Assembly (NCBI GenBank): GCA_021234155.1
Contig: JAJEKV010000037.1
Location: 434,001 to 498,000, forward strand
Source: Isoetes taiwanensis
Taxonomy: Eukaryota > Streptophyta > Lycopodiopsida > Isoetales > Isoetaceae
Length of the DNA stretch: 64,000 bases
Direction: 5' to 3'
The notes beneath the pieces were generated by a model that worked only from the letters and a program-made list of their open reading frames with translations, did no database searches and was not told the origin of the DNA. The position numbers and the translations under genes are program-made. Positions 46,931 through 58,299 of this stretch are shown here, one piece after another; position 1 is the stretch's first letter, and every line of letters begins with the position of its first letter.

Positions 46931-49858
46931 GTTTCAAAGTCAGTTCATTGCCATGTTGGAACAACCTGTGCCCTTTTCTGACCTGCTCCTAGTATCTGTA
47001 AAATGAAGACTTTCTCACGCCAAGAATCCATCTCAATGCTCTCATACATACCTTCAGGCCCCTCAATTGATAAAGTAACCTTCCCGTGTTTTTATCATAG
47101 CTGGAATTTCTATACAAGGTTTAAGCTGTCCAATGTATTGGGACCATATAGCCATGTACACTACAAATCAATAAACAATAAAATATTAAGATAAAACCAT
47201 ATGTAACTAAATATAAGATTACTAGAAAAAAAAATGGAATTATCTATGGTTTTTGGGTTGCTTTTTCCGGGGATGTTTTCCGGCGATGGGTCCAGCTTAG
47301 GAACGGAGCGGTGGGCTTGGGAAAGGGGGGTTTGGAGCCGATGGAATCAGCGGGAGACGGAGCGGCTAAAGACCTTAGTGGGCTACAACACAAAAGGTAT
47401 GGCCGCCTTGTTCCATCTCCCTGCTCACCCAAGCGAACCCCCATCTACCTGCATCGCCGGATAGAAGCTGCCAAGCATCCTCTAGATAGGCCGCCTTATC
47501 CATGACTTAGTTTATGCAAAACAAATCACCAAACAGTTTTATTTGTTGTGGTGCTTGCAAAAGTTCTGCACCGACTTGCACAGAGCTGGAGTAACCTGCA
47601 ACCTCGGTAAGTTCTGCACCAACTTGCAATTGGATCCACCCTATATAAATTAGAGTTTTGTATCAGTTTTAGCAGAGAAAATTAAGAGCGTATATGGCAG
47701 TATTTATTGCATGCTGATTGATTCATTTAAAACAGCCTGGTTATTAGATGCCGAGGAATGGTTCTGGCAGAATTGTTGCTATAGCACTAAGCTTCTCCCT
47801 TTTACTGTAAGGGAAAACCATCTTGGCCTTTTGTCGGGCATTTCATCGGATGAACTCTGTGGCAGAAAAGTAACCATTTTTTCCCCTTTTAAGATTCCGA
47901 TAGCCAAAAGCTCTGTCTTGATGATGATTCAAGCTTCAGTTTGATAACTCTGTGAATTTGAGGTTATTTTGCCTCTACGGCTTCAAAGCTTTGTTCTACA
48001 GGCAAACGGCATGGGTTTGGATCTGGTTCAGGTTTTCCTTTCAGCTCGTCATTTGTTGGTGATCCGCCGGGCCACCCAGAGGTTAGAATGATGGGAATGC
48101 CAATTTTATTCAGTTTCAATTTCTGTAGGAGAGCAAATTCCTACATGTTTCGGCCCTGCTATCCAAATTTGCAGCCCCAATTGAAGAGCCAAAGAAAACG
48201 GCAAAAACATATCAGAAATTCTTGACTCTCCGCATTGTGGAAGCTCTCTTGGCATTTGTGGAGAAAATCTTCTCATATTTTATTGAATTCGAAGCTACAA
48301 CAATTCATAGACGGTTTGGAGCCTCTTTTTGCTCCCAGATTCTTTCGTACAGAATAGTATGCTCAAAATCGACATTTGTTTACAATGAATAGATTGATAT
48401 GGGTTGGAAATCTCATAGTAAATTGAAGTGCAGGGTGATCTTTCCTCTGTCATTTCATGCAGTGCCCTCTAATTTAAGGCATGAATTAGACGATGAGCCA
48501 ATTCCGATGCCTCTAGCCTCCGCTCTCTGATGGATTTAGTTCCCAACATAGCAAGGCCACGTGGCGGGTCTCCAGCACCGGTAGTTGGCTCACAAGGCAA
48601 ATTGGCAGAAGGCAATTCTGACCCAGCAGGAGCTCGTGTCTGTTTTTTATCTGTGGCAGCGCCACAATGGTGGTTGCCCCACTATTGGGGTGCTCACCTA
48701 TTTAACCTCAATGGTTCTCCAGTGACATACTGCATTGCCTTTTAATGGTTTAAAATTCAACATATTTTAATAATGCCTTAACATATTCAACCATATGACA
48801 TAAAATGTGTTATTCATCATTAACATTTCCAACTTAAGCATTCTAGGTGCACCACAAACTTCAGACTAGGGAAATGTGCGACCACATTCAACCGGCTTAG
48901 GATCCAAGTAGCATGATATGGTGGGACTGCTGCTATGCAATTGGAGACTATTTGCAAATGTCAAAAGTCCTTCTGTAATTGGAACTTCAAGCTTAAAGAA
49001 GGGCGTGTGTTAGGGCAGATCAGATAATGGGAGAAGTTTCAGTATCTGACGCGCATCTATATGTCTGGGTCCTGCATTACAAAAACAAAAACAAAACCAT
49101 AATTTAGAGCTTCTATGTACTTTCCAGAGCACTCTATCCATATGATACGAAGGCCCATTCAAGATTTTTTTGTCCATAATTTACACAAGTTTTTATTCTT
49201 GGTTGGCCCTAGACTGATTTTGTGACCTTTGAAAATTTTTAAAAGGTATTATCTCTAGCCTCATGTTAATTTTGTGGTGGTAATAGTGTATTCTGCCAAA
49301 ACATATATGTCACCAATCTTATTGGTTTTTTCTTGCACTTTTCATTTGCATTTATACCATTTGCAGACATCGTTGCAGAATCGTAAAACTTAACGCAAAA
49401 ACAAACTTAGCTCCTAAATCTGGCCAGCAATTTTCACCATGACTGACTAAATGCTCTAGTCATCGCATTTTAGGAGGTCGAATTTCGTGAAGACACTCTA
49501 TGGTTTGTGAACTCCCAGTTTGGTTTTCAATTATTTACCATGGAGGCTGATAGATTTTCATTTTCTCTGTGAAGCCCATACAAACGGACAATTATTTGCA
49601 AGTGCAGCTTTATCTTGCCATGTTTACCCATCATGGTTCGGTTTATTTATTATGTAATGCCCAAGTATCCCCATTATACACCTTCAATCTCTCAGTAGCA
49701 AACACATGTTCCACAACTGGAGGTCTATGTGAACAAACTTGCACTAATTAAAACAACACCTTTAGAAATCTTTAGATATAGACTCATACACAAATTTATT
49801 GAACAATCAACTTTTTTAAGTTTTTAACTATTGCAAGAAAAGCAATATATTGTTTTTC
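46931..49858. other. About 2.9 kb without recognisable gene
   Basis: Short frames only (for example 47234-47464 and 47711-47944 plus), with no motif. 47250-47480 is GC-richer. I see neither tRNA nor clear element ends. Confidence 0.45.
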
Positions 49859-50640
49859 CTAGGAAGCCCATAAAATGGCAATCATTCCTAGGATGGGTCC
49901 TAAGACACAAAGCTCCTTTTTAGCCTGAGAAATACGAAAGAAACCCTCCTGTGCATCAACTATGAAGCCTAAAAAGATTGTGCGGTGTGAGAGATGAAAA
50001 CGACACTTTTTCCATGCCAAGAGAAAACCGGCCTGCTGCAAGTCGGCAATGACGCGAATCTGGAGAGACTCAGGAAGGGACTGGCAAAGAAACAAAATAT
50101 CATCGACATAGGGCAAACAATGAATACCACGACCGCCAAAACCGAACTAAGCTGTCTAACTAATTTGGTAAAGACAAGGGGACAGGAAGCAAGACCAAAG
50201 GGGAGGACATTAAAGGCGTAAAAGCGACCTCGAAGCTCAAAACCCAAAAAGTGCGGTGAGGAGGCCAAATAGAGACATGGTGATAACCGGACTTAAGGTC
50301 GACCTGCAAAGAAAAATCATTAAGGCGCACATAAATGTGAAAGAAGCTCAAGAGACTCATATCGGAAGGAAGGGATTGTCAAGAAAGAGTTCAAACATCA
50401 TTAAGTCAAGGATAAAGGCGAAACTTGTTCATGCCTTTGGGGACAACACCCAAGGGGAGCAAAAGAAAGGGCAGGTGAGGACGTGGGACGCTGCACCCTA
50501 TCATAAAAGATCGGAAAGCAACGCCGGCGTGCAAAGTCCATGTGGGCAGACAAAGAAGAGTGATTTGGGGCGGAAAAAGCAACAGATGGACGAGAAGATG
50601 ACCAAGGAAGGCGATAACCAAACTGGATCCAATGCAAAAC
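49859..50640 (-). pseudogene. DIRS-like reverse transcriptase
   Basis: Ordered blocks on the minus strand are PLGVVPKGMNKFRL, then LQVDLKSGYHHVSI, LGFELRGRFYAFNVLPFGLA with VFTKLVRQL, PYVDDILFLCQSLPESLQIR and FLGFIVDAQEGFF. The catalytic YVDD is present. Frames change at about five points. Typical Ty3 text (LRSGYHQI, MPFGLTNAPATFQ) is absent; PFGLA-VFTKL is the DIRS form. RNase H and methylase domains, which DIRS polyproteins carry downstream, are not seen. Confidence 0.6.
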
Positions 50641-51324
50641 TGCTTTGTGAGGAACGGATAGATTTGCCCGAAAAGAAAAAGCGGTGGAGGCGATTTAGGA
50701 CCACAGAAGCAGAAGCCAAATCATCAGCAGGGGAGGGGTCAATGCCAAGATGAGGGATGATGGAGGTGATCGGAGCACATTCTGAAAAACCGGGTGCAAA
50801 CCGCAAGTTATGTTGCCAAAAAGAAAAACACAACCAAGTTAGTCGAGTGGATAACCGTGGACAAGACAAAAACCCCAAAGCTAACACCAAACACAATGGT
50901 CACAACAAAACATAAATCCAAAAGAAACTAGACGACAAACATCCAAACTACAATGCCGAGTACGACAATTAACATCCTACTATACTTAACAAACAGAAAC
51001 CATCTAATTGTAAGCAAAAAACTCAACATTTCCAAGAAAAATTAGACAAGAAAAAACAACCACAGCCGCCCGATAGCACATAACCTAATTCACTCAAGTC
51101 TATATCACACGAAAAAATAACAATTCTGCAAAAAGGACCAAATTTTTTTATTAATGTCGAGAATCTATGACAACAGGGGGAAAATATGCAAGGGCGAACT
51201 AAGATTCAAGGGCCGGGACGAGGAAAAAAAGCGGGCAGGGCCGGCACAAAAAGGACCCGGGTGGAACCAGACAAAGGAGGGGGAGCAACAGGAGAGGCAG
51301 GTGTTGGGGCGAGAATGGCACGTT

Positions 51325-52276
51325 TCAATCACGATGGCCAGGCGCCACAAAATGTGCAAAATGGCGGGACCAAGCCGAGATGAGGAAAAAAGGGATTGAG
51401 GTGTGGCGAGAGAAGGTGAAGCCGGAGGGCGAGGCGGTGGATCTAGAAGCAGGAGGGCACCGATCACGATGCATTTGCCGAGCTAGTTTTAATTTCTTAG
51501 AATCATCGTGATCGAGGCCGGGGGCTGTGTGGTCATCAAAATCAAAGGCGACATCATAGCCCTCGCGATCAACAATAATCAAGAACTTCATCCTTCGCAA
51601 AGTGGCAGCCTTACCTTCTTCGACAATCACGGAGGACGAGATCGGGCACTCGAGGAGACAAGGCAATCAATCGAGCATGGAGCTCCCGGAATTTGGACTC
51701 GTGGGTACCATGGGAACTCGCTCGGGTGGCGCAATAACTCTCTTAAAAGCCGGGCCCGATCGTGAAGAGCGTTCTCGAACTTCTTGGCGCAACACCTCGA
51801 CCGCCATGAACATTAGTGTTAGAAGTGAGTGTCGATGAAGACTTCGGATCGCGCCATCCGTGAATCGAAGGGTTTGCAAAAGCCGAGGCACCATATCCGC
51901 AATTTGAGAGGAGGGAACATGAGAACTAGCGATCGTCGGCAAAGAGTGGCTCAACCCCACAAATGGGACCAGCAGAGGCAAAGGGAAAAGCGAGGAGGTG
52001 GCATGAGCGAAGCAAATGACCGCGGAGGAGATGGAGAAGGACCCGGTGAGCGAGTGAAGCGGCCTTGGTCGCATCGATAGTGGAAAAAACTGGATTGACA
52101 GGCTCAAGAGAAATTGCGGGGGTATGCAAAGCAGACACCTCAGAGGCAATAGAAACTCCAGTGGTGCGGGCACGTCGCATAGGTGGGGTGGATGGGGCAG
52201 TGCTTGCCGCGACCCGTTTAGCCCTCCGAGCCCGCAAAGAAACCTGAGAGGTGCTAGGAATGTCTTGATCTGCCAT
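51325..52276 (-). pseudogene. Gag-like region of the DIRS-like element
   Basis: A minus-strand ATG at 52276 opens MADQDIPSTSQVSLRARRAK, a basic Ser/Ala-rich N-terminus. In further frames come PSSQIADMVPRLLQTLRF, LMFMAVEVLRQEVRER and FLIIVDREGYDVAFDFDD. No zinc knuckle. Position and strand relative to the RT suggest the first ORF of the same element, but the family link is inference. Confidence 0.4.
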
Positions 52277-53100
52277 ATCGTGAAAATGTCTAAAAAACAT
52301 AATTCACAATGTTAGTACAAACAATGGGAAAAATTAACACGCTTTACGAGATCCATGCCAACACAAGATGCTAAACCCAGAGCGAGTTCGCAACACACAC
52401 CACTAAACATATAATGAAAAATTGACGAGAAAACGTAAAAGGCGAGGAAAAAGCAAAGAAGCAAGAAAAAACTGAACCCACAGCACCAACGGGACAATGT
52501 TAGGAAGAAAAGAAGCCGAAAGAAAAAGAGACTTGCGACCAAAAATAATAATAACAACCGGAAAAGAAACCAGAGAATGAAATGGTAAAGACAACACCAA
52601 CAAAAAAAGACATCAAAACAACAACCTCAAACAAATAAGGTACGAAAACGAAATTCATCCCAACAAAAAGAAAAAAACAATGGTCTAGGGGGAATCCCGG
52701 AAATAGATCCCAACCAATCGGTAAACTGGTCCGACGGCCGCAGATCCCCGCTTCATAAGTGACGAAGCAGCTATGAAGGCTCTGCGGAAGGCGGAAAGCA
52801 GAGAGGGAAAACAATCAATGCGGAGAAAGACTCAAGAATACGTATGTGGCAGAGAGGAGATGGATGCCGGAGGGTCGGATGCAGCCGAAAACCAAAGAGT
52901 AAGGGCAAAGAATCGAGGGTAAAGGAGGCCGATCTTGAAGCCAACACGTAGACCCAGAAGCGTAATCGAGGAGGAACTTGGAGCAATGATTGGAAATACA
53001 AGAAATCGGACTCGAAAATGATCCGGAGAGGAGTTAGGGAGAGCGGGTCGAAACCGATTGAGCACCGAAAAGAAGCTCGCTATGGCGTACCGAATACATG

Positions 53101-53468
53101 CCCCACCGCCCAATCGGTGGCGGGGAGGTAGTAACGGGCGGATTCGCCCACAATTCAAGGGGCGAGGAATTTGGACAAGCGGAAAAACCAAAGGGTTTCC
53201 GAAGCAAGAAGACCCGGGCTATTGGCCAAGCCGGTTCAACTGAATCAAAAACAAAAACATGAACCAGAATCGAAAGCCCCCCATGCCCCACTGCCAAACC
53301 GTCTGGCAGGAGGCAGTAACGGGCCCGGATTCGCCCACAAATCCTGGGCAGAGGCTGGACAAAACAGAAAAACCAAAAGGTTCCGGAAGCAAGAAGACCG
53401 AGGTTGTTGGCAAGCAAGTCGGATTCAACTGAATCAAAACAAAACAGGAACAAAAATCGAAAGCAACC
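53101..53468. repeat. Two ~184-bp tandem repeat units
   Basis: Units starting near 53101 and 53285 share GCCCCAC, GTAACGGGC, GGATTCGCCCACAA, GGAAGCAAGAAGACC and TTCAACTGAATCAAAA in order. The minus-strand frames through them (53034-53627) contain the same Phe/Leu-rich text twice. They lie upstream of the gag-like region of the minus-strand retroelement and may be its leader or terminal repeat. Confidence 0.75.
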
Positions 53469-53842
53469 AACTAACCGAAAAACGCTCAAGAAATCCTTGA
53501 CCATGCCATAACCGGGAGGGGATTGACGCCCAAAACTCCGAAAAACGCATCCCAACCAAGAGGAGAACACAAACCACAAACGAAAACCCCACGAAAACAG
53601 GATTAAAATAAAAAATATCACGATCATCGTACCTTGAACAAGCTTTCTTGGGTAGGCACGTAGGCGGTAGGCACACAGTTGAGCTCTTCAGGTACGACCG
53701 GCTTAGTTGAAGGTAGGAAACCAGGTAGAGGCGACCGTAAGATAGGAGAAAAGCCCAAGGAGAACGCCGATAACCAAAGAAAAGGAAAAATGGGCTATAA
53801 AAAGGGGAAGGAGCTGAGGTGGCGTCCCCATCCAAGGAATGG

Positions 53843-53870
53843 CGGTTCTATTGCTAGCGCAATAGAACCG
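53843..53870. repeat. Perfect 12-bp-arm hairpin with TAGC loop
   Basis: CGGTTCTATTGC (53843-53854) is exactly inverted at 53859-53870 around TAGC. The loop is the same as in the hairpin at 21217-21242. It lies just right of the retroelement region and could mark an element end. Confidence 0.75.
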
Positions 53871-54519
53871 AAGCATTATATTGCACATTTGCAAAATACA
53901 AACGTCTGAAGTGATTGATCATCTAGTGAGTGGATATTTGGAGTAGAACCCAGCCCCGACGTAAACATAATTATATAAACTCCTCAAATGTGTCACCAAA
54001 GCATCAATGTTCACAACAAATTCTATTGAAACACTCACGTTCGTGTTGTTACGGCTATTGTCTCACTAAGCCATAGTTCACCATTTATGTCCATATATGC
54101 GTTTACATGATACATGTATGGGTGATGGCATAGATGCAGTATATACGGAAGATTATATGAACCATGAATAAGAGTTATGCTTTGCAAATGGTTAATACAC
54201 CCTAAATAAATGAAAGTAATATAGGCTGTTCAGTTGAACTTGATCTTGCTACATACATCTTAGATCATATTATGTTAGAGTGGTTAGTAGTTTTTTTGTT
54301 CTAAAAGCTGTTTCAATACCTATTTTGTTGCGTTGTTTGTTTCGTTTAGTTGCAGGTACCTGCTTTGTTAAACTCTTTGTTTCCGTTTATTTGCAGCGAC
54401 ATAGGTATGCCATATTCATTCTATAAAATTAAAAGACTTAAACCTCTTAAATTGCATGCTTGCAATATTTGAAATATTGCTTCATCTTTAATAACTACCA
54501 ACTGCGACATGTGCACAAG

Positions 54520-54790
54520 GCGCTGGCTCCGCCAGCGCTAAATTCTTGTAACTTATAAAACATATATAATATAATAGACATTAAATATAAACCATATAAC
54601 CATGTAAACATATAAGCATATAACCATATGTCAATTATCATAACCATATAAACTTATAACCATATAACATTAAATATAAACCATATAAACATATAACCAT
54701 ATGTCAATTATCATAACCATACATATAACTATAACATTAAAAACGTAAAATATTAAAACTATAACATTTTACCATAGAATATATAAAACT
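54520..54790. repeat. Short GC hairpin followed by AT-rich minisatellite
   Basis: GCGCTGGC-TCC-GCCAGCGC (54520-54538) is a perfect 8-bp-arm hairpin. From 54590 to 54770 a unit like CATATAACCATATGTCAATT is repeated irregularly. No coding capacity. The 54.0-54.5 kb stretch before it shows nothing. Confidence 0.7.
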
Positions 54791-55370
54791 TATTCCACAT
54801 AAAATATTTTATTGTGGCCACGTGGCACTTAGTCAGCGACTGTTGACGTGGCCACGTCAGCAGTCTGCACACCCACGTCACGGATGGCATGGCCCGCACG
54901 TGCGAGCCATTCATTATGGCACTTTTACGAGGTTCGAGGGTGTAGCCAGAAATAACTGCACTCTCTTCCCTCCCTGATTCATCCTCCCCTGTTTTCTCAA
55001 AATCCTATGTCCTTCATCCTCCTCTGTTTTCTCGAAATCTCGAACTCCTGCTAGGCGATCGAACTCCTGCGACTTGATCTTATGACAGCCGCCTAGTCGA
55101 CGGATCGTGACGCATCCAGCGCCGAGGTTTTCGCACACATTGAGACCTCCAAAGGCCGCTATTGTCTAAGAAGAAAGTGAGGTTCTTTTCTGTAAGTTTT
55201 TAACACTATTTTTACTTCCAGTTCTTGTTATTTCGATATCTTTTACTGTATTCTTACTTACACCTTTCCTTTATAGTATTTAGAGGATCTTACTATCCCC
55301 TGATACAATTTCCAGCCCGACAAATCCCTATTCTCGATTTGCAGGCGACTATGTAAGCAAGGAATCAGAC
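54791..55370 (+). promoter_or_regulatory. Putative promoter and 5' leader of the ParB/methyltransferase-like gene
   Basis: 54800-54900 is rich in CACGTGG/CCACGTC motifs (G-box-like). The region then becomes C/T-rich with two CCTCTGTTTTCTC or CCCCTGTTTTCTC phrases that also accompany the intron palindromes. An acceptor-like TTTGCAG ends at 55344, before the ATG at 55371, so a 5'UTR intron is likely. The transcription start cannot be placed. Confidence 0.4.
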
Positions 55371-55772
55371 ATGGAAGCTGCCTCTTCTTCCAGCAAATCT
55401 GCCAGGTACGTTCTTTCCTTATGTTCTCTATTTTTTTCTTTGTTTCACTCTTTTTCATATATTTTCACTATTTTCTGTTGTGTTTTTCTTAGAAAGCCAG
55501 TTACGAGTTCTTTGTTTGTATTGTTTAATTGAATACCATTTATGCATAACTAAGATTAGGGACAAGAAACCGAAATAGGAATCCTCCAAAGAAAGGTGAT
55601 AGGATGAAAGAAATTGCATAGCAAGCATGTACACAGAAGAAACAACTATGAATGTTTTATTGCACAGAGCATTTCTAACACCTAATTCAATCCATCAGGT
55701 TATGTTTCATTGCGCAGAGCTTTCTAACTTACAGTACGTCCTCTCCTGTAGGAAAGGTGCAGGCTACACCCT

Positions 55773-55800
55773 GGATTCTCGACTCGCGAGTCGAGAATCC
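55773..55800. repeat. Perfect 28-bp palindrome (family core CTCGACTCGCGAGTCGAG)
   Basis: GGATTCTCGACTCGCGAG begins a fully self-complementary 28-mer in the first intron of the ParB/methyltransferase-like gene. It is the longest perfect member of the family. It carries four CpGs and two GANTC sites. Confidence 0.9.
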
Positions 55801-55807
55801 CTCACCG

Positions 55808-55903
55808 AGACAGCACTCCAGAAAGTACACTCCATGTTCTCGCCTCGCAAGTCGAGAATTTTGCGAGGCGAGAACAGGGAGTGTACTTCCTGGAGTGCTG
55901 TCT
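55808..55903. repeat. 96-bp foldback built on a palindrome variant, 43-bp arms
   Basis: 55808-55850 (AGACAGCACTCC...CTCGCCTCGCAA) pairs with 55861-55903 with about two mismatches around a ten-base loop GTCGAGAATT. The variant palindrome 55837-55858 lies at the inner end. A half-site GCGAGTCGAGAA follows at 55908-55919. Transcribed, it would form a long near-perfect hairpin. Confidence 0.85.
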
Positions 55904-55943
55904 GGGTGCGAGTCGAGAATGCCTCAGACAGCCAACATGTCTT

Positions 55944-55965
55944 TTCTCGACCCGAGAGTCGAGAA
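55944..55965. repeat. Palindrome family member, variant centre
   Basis: TTCTCGACCCGAGAGTCGAG plus AA: outer arms conserved, centre altered from CTCGCGAG to CCCGAGAG. Same intron as the preceding copies. Confidence 0.85.
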
Positions 55966-55989
55966 TGCCATAGCCATCTAATGCTACTG

Positions 55990-56428
55990 TGTGCATTCTC
56001 CAGTGTATGGTCGCAGGTACCTCGATGTAGTCAGAGTCACTCTCCTTCGAACCATCTTCCTCGAATATTGCGAAGGGGAGGGGCTCGGATTGGGTGGCAG
56101 CCTCTGCGACTAACCACAGGGGAATGCATTTGAACTGCATCCCTAAGGCGCACTCGTTGCTTTCTCGACTCGCGAGTCCCTATGCGGAGACCTTACTCCA
56201 CATCCGCCTTGACCCGCCCAAGCTTTAGTGCATTCTCCTGTTTTGAGTCGCAGGTGCCTCTAGCCAGTCTGAGCCACTCTGCTTCGAACCATCTTCCTCG
56301 AATATTGCGAAGGGGAGGGGCTTGGACTGGGTGGAGGTCTCTGTGACTAACCACAGGGGAATGCATTTGAACTGCATCCCTAAGGAGCGCTGGGGGCTTT
56401 CTCGACTCGCAAGTCGAGAAGACCCTCG
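55990..56428. repeat. ~237-bp tandem duplication, each unit ending in a palindrome
   Basis: 55990-56190 and 56228-56428 share TGCATTCTCC, GAACCATCTTCCTCGAATAT, CACAGGGGAATGCATTTGAA and then the palindrome (truncated at 56162-56178, near-perfect at 56399-56420). On the minus strand each unit reads MQFKCIPLWLV, then PLPFAIFEEDGSK. The first has a good donor (GAG|GTACCTGCG) and the second has GC in place of GT. So an antisense exon and a palindrome were duplicated together. Confidence 0.8.
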
Positions 56429-56447
56429 ACCAACCAAGTTCAAACCT

Positions 56448-56830
56448 GGAGCTGTTCGCGAGTTAGTCCGATTTGTTCTTCCCTTGCTGAGCATCTCTCA
56501 ACCCAGAGATTATCTCGACGTTGAAATATGCTCAACAAGAAAACAATAAATCGGTCGAGCTTTCGACCAGTTCCATGATCTAAACAGGTCTAGCATGCCT
56601 AACAGAGACTCGGACTCGGTGGAGCCGTTTGCTTCTAAACACAAAGGACTGCATTCTAACCAAAACAGAGTACACATGGAGCTGTTCGCGAGTTACTTCC
56701 GATTGGTTGCTCCCTTGCTGAACATCTCTCAACTGAGAGAGTGTCTCGACGCCGAAATATGCTCAACAATGAAACAACCAATCGATCGAGCTCTCGAGCA
56801 GTTTCATGTTCTATACGGGTAGTGCATGCC
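56448..56830. repeat. ~230-bp-spaced duplication of a second antisense coding-like unit
   Basis: Units at about 56448-56600 and 56678-56830 share GGAGCTGTTCGCGAGTTA, TGCTGA(G/A)CATCTCTCAAC and ATATGCTCAACAA. On the minus strand the first unit reads RKLDRFIVFLLSIFQRRDN...REQLQ with a CAG|GTTTGA donor-like end. The second is partly shifted. They appear to be duplicated exons of the antisense gene at 56.0-57.3 kb. Confidence 0.65.
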
Positions 56831-56878
56831 TAACAAGCATTCTAATAAAATAATGAAACAAGCATCTCTGAAACTCAC

Positions 56879-57254
56879 CTCTTCTCGCAAGTACTCTTTA
56901 GGCCATTGTATCACAGATCCCGCAACCTCTCCGAGAGTCTTCGCTTCTTCTGTTGGCCTCATCAACAAGGCATCTGCATCAAAAACTTGACTTAAAGCGA
57001 TTCTTGTGTATCCCTTCTCCATGGCGCTGTAGTGAAGAGTGCCCGTGTCCTCCAGCTCATCTTCGGCTGCTACCTTTGCCCCATGCACATCGATCAGATC
57101 AACTAGTTTGAACAAGACACGTAGTTAGAACGAGACACAGATTAAACCGCTATTAGGAGCTTACATCGTCGTGGCACCATCCGGGAACTTCTTCAGAATC
57201 TCTCTCGGCCTCCGGCTGCGAAGACCCAATAAAACTATGCGCCCGATAATCTCC
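56879..57254 (-). pseudogene. Antisense exons resembling a plant transposon-associated (DUF8039-like) domain
   Basis: The minus-strand ATG at 57254 reads MEIIGRIVLLGLRSRRPREI up to a GAT|GTAAGC donor. After an intron and AAACTAG acceptor, exon 57102-56879 reads DVHGAKVAAEDELEDTGTLH, then LSQVFDADALLMRP, GEVAGSVIQWPKEYL and a GAG|GTGAGT donor. The pattern (DVHG-VA...H...V.V..VFD...LL.P......AG..IQWP) recalls domains found beside En/Spm-type plant transposases. It lies wholly within intron 1 of the plus-strand gene. Family assignment is tentative; the exon borders are good. Confidence 0.45.
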
Positions 57255-58299
57255 ATTGCGCTCAAACACTTAGTCCCTGGAAATGATCAATTTCGAATTA
57301 GTGTTTGGGCAGGCTAAAGTTGGCTGTGCTGTACCCTTAGCCTGCTTTTTTGCCTTGAATAATTGTATGTCCTTAATTTCAAATTTAAGAACACGCCGGT
57401 ACCTTTTTTTTTACGTACAGTCCCAAAATCTCAAAGACCCGGAAGAGACTCAGTTTAGAAGGGAATTCGAGCAGCAAGAGACAGCGCCGGCATTCTGACA
57501 TGACAACTCCAACGAAGAAGCGGGGCGTCGGAGCGGATGCCGGTTCTAGTGGAACGAAGAAAAGAAAGACCATGACGCCAGGTAAGCTCTCAATTCATCC
57601 ACCTTTTCTGATTCGATTCATCCACCTTTTCTGATTCATTTTTTTGTCTTGCAGCATTTACGGCAAAGACGCTAGTGATCACTGGTAGAACTCCATTCTT
57701 CGTTATTGAAGGATTGGAGACAGAGCTACTGGAAACACCTGCAGATTGCTGGTGGTATGTCGAAGTCACATCTTGTGGGAAGGAGAAAGGTCTGTTCCTT
57801 TGGCAGAGGGATAAAAAGAGTTCCGGCGACAAGTAATCACACCAAGAAATTATCTGTCTCCAATTATTCTTCCACTTCAATGAGCAAGGTCAAGGGGACT
57901 GACAAAAGGCCGGCGCCTTTAAATTTCTAGAACCTTGGCTGGAAGGATTTGGAAGGGATGAAAGAGGCCAGAACTCTCACATCAAGGGAGCTCGCAATGG
58001 AGATTTTCAGGGTGAGAGAGAGGCTTTTCAACACCGGGAACTTCACGTCCAACGTACTGAAGACATTAAAGTACTCTACAGTTACTAAGGATGTAGTTCA
58101 GAAAGAGAAAACTCCAGAGAGGACTTCAAGTGTGGAAGCAGAAAGTACTCAAGAGGATTCAGATGCAGATGAAGAGGATGAAATGGTTGATTCTCAATTC
58201 TTGGATCCATGTGACCAGATAAGAAAATCACAGAGAGGGGCCCAAAAGATGGAGCGGCTGGCTCAATATTATCAATTGGGAATTGGCCACAAGTTGTTG

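Larger units (their letters stand above)
49859..52300 (-). mobile_element. DIRS-like retroelement, decayed
   Basis: The minus strand carries a gag-like region (52276-51325) followed by a reverse transcriptase (50640-49859), broken by many shifts and stops. The RT text fits DIRS-type tyrosine-recombinase elements better than gypsy or copia (LKSGYHHV, LPFGLAS, FTKLVRQL, YVDDIL). No tyrosine recombinase is readable left of 49859, so the element is truncated or that part is too eroded. A tandem repeat at 53.1-53.5 kb may belong to its leader. Confidence 0.55.

Noticed and set aside
50256-50753. 165-codon plus-strand ORF as a gene
   Set aside because: It is antisense to readable reverse-transcriptase text and consists of the complementary reading of that region.
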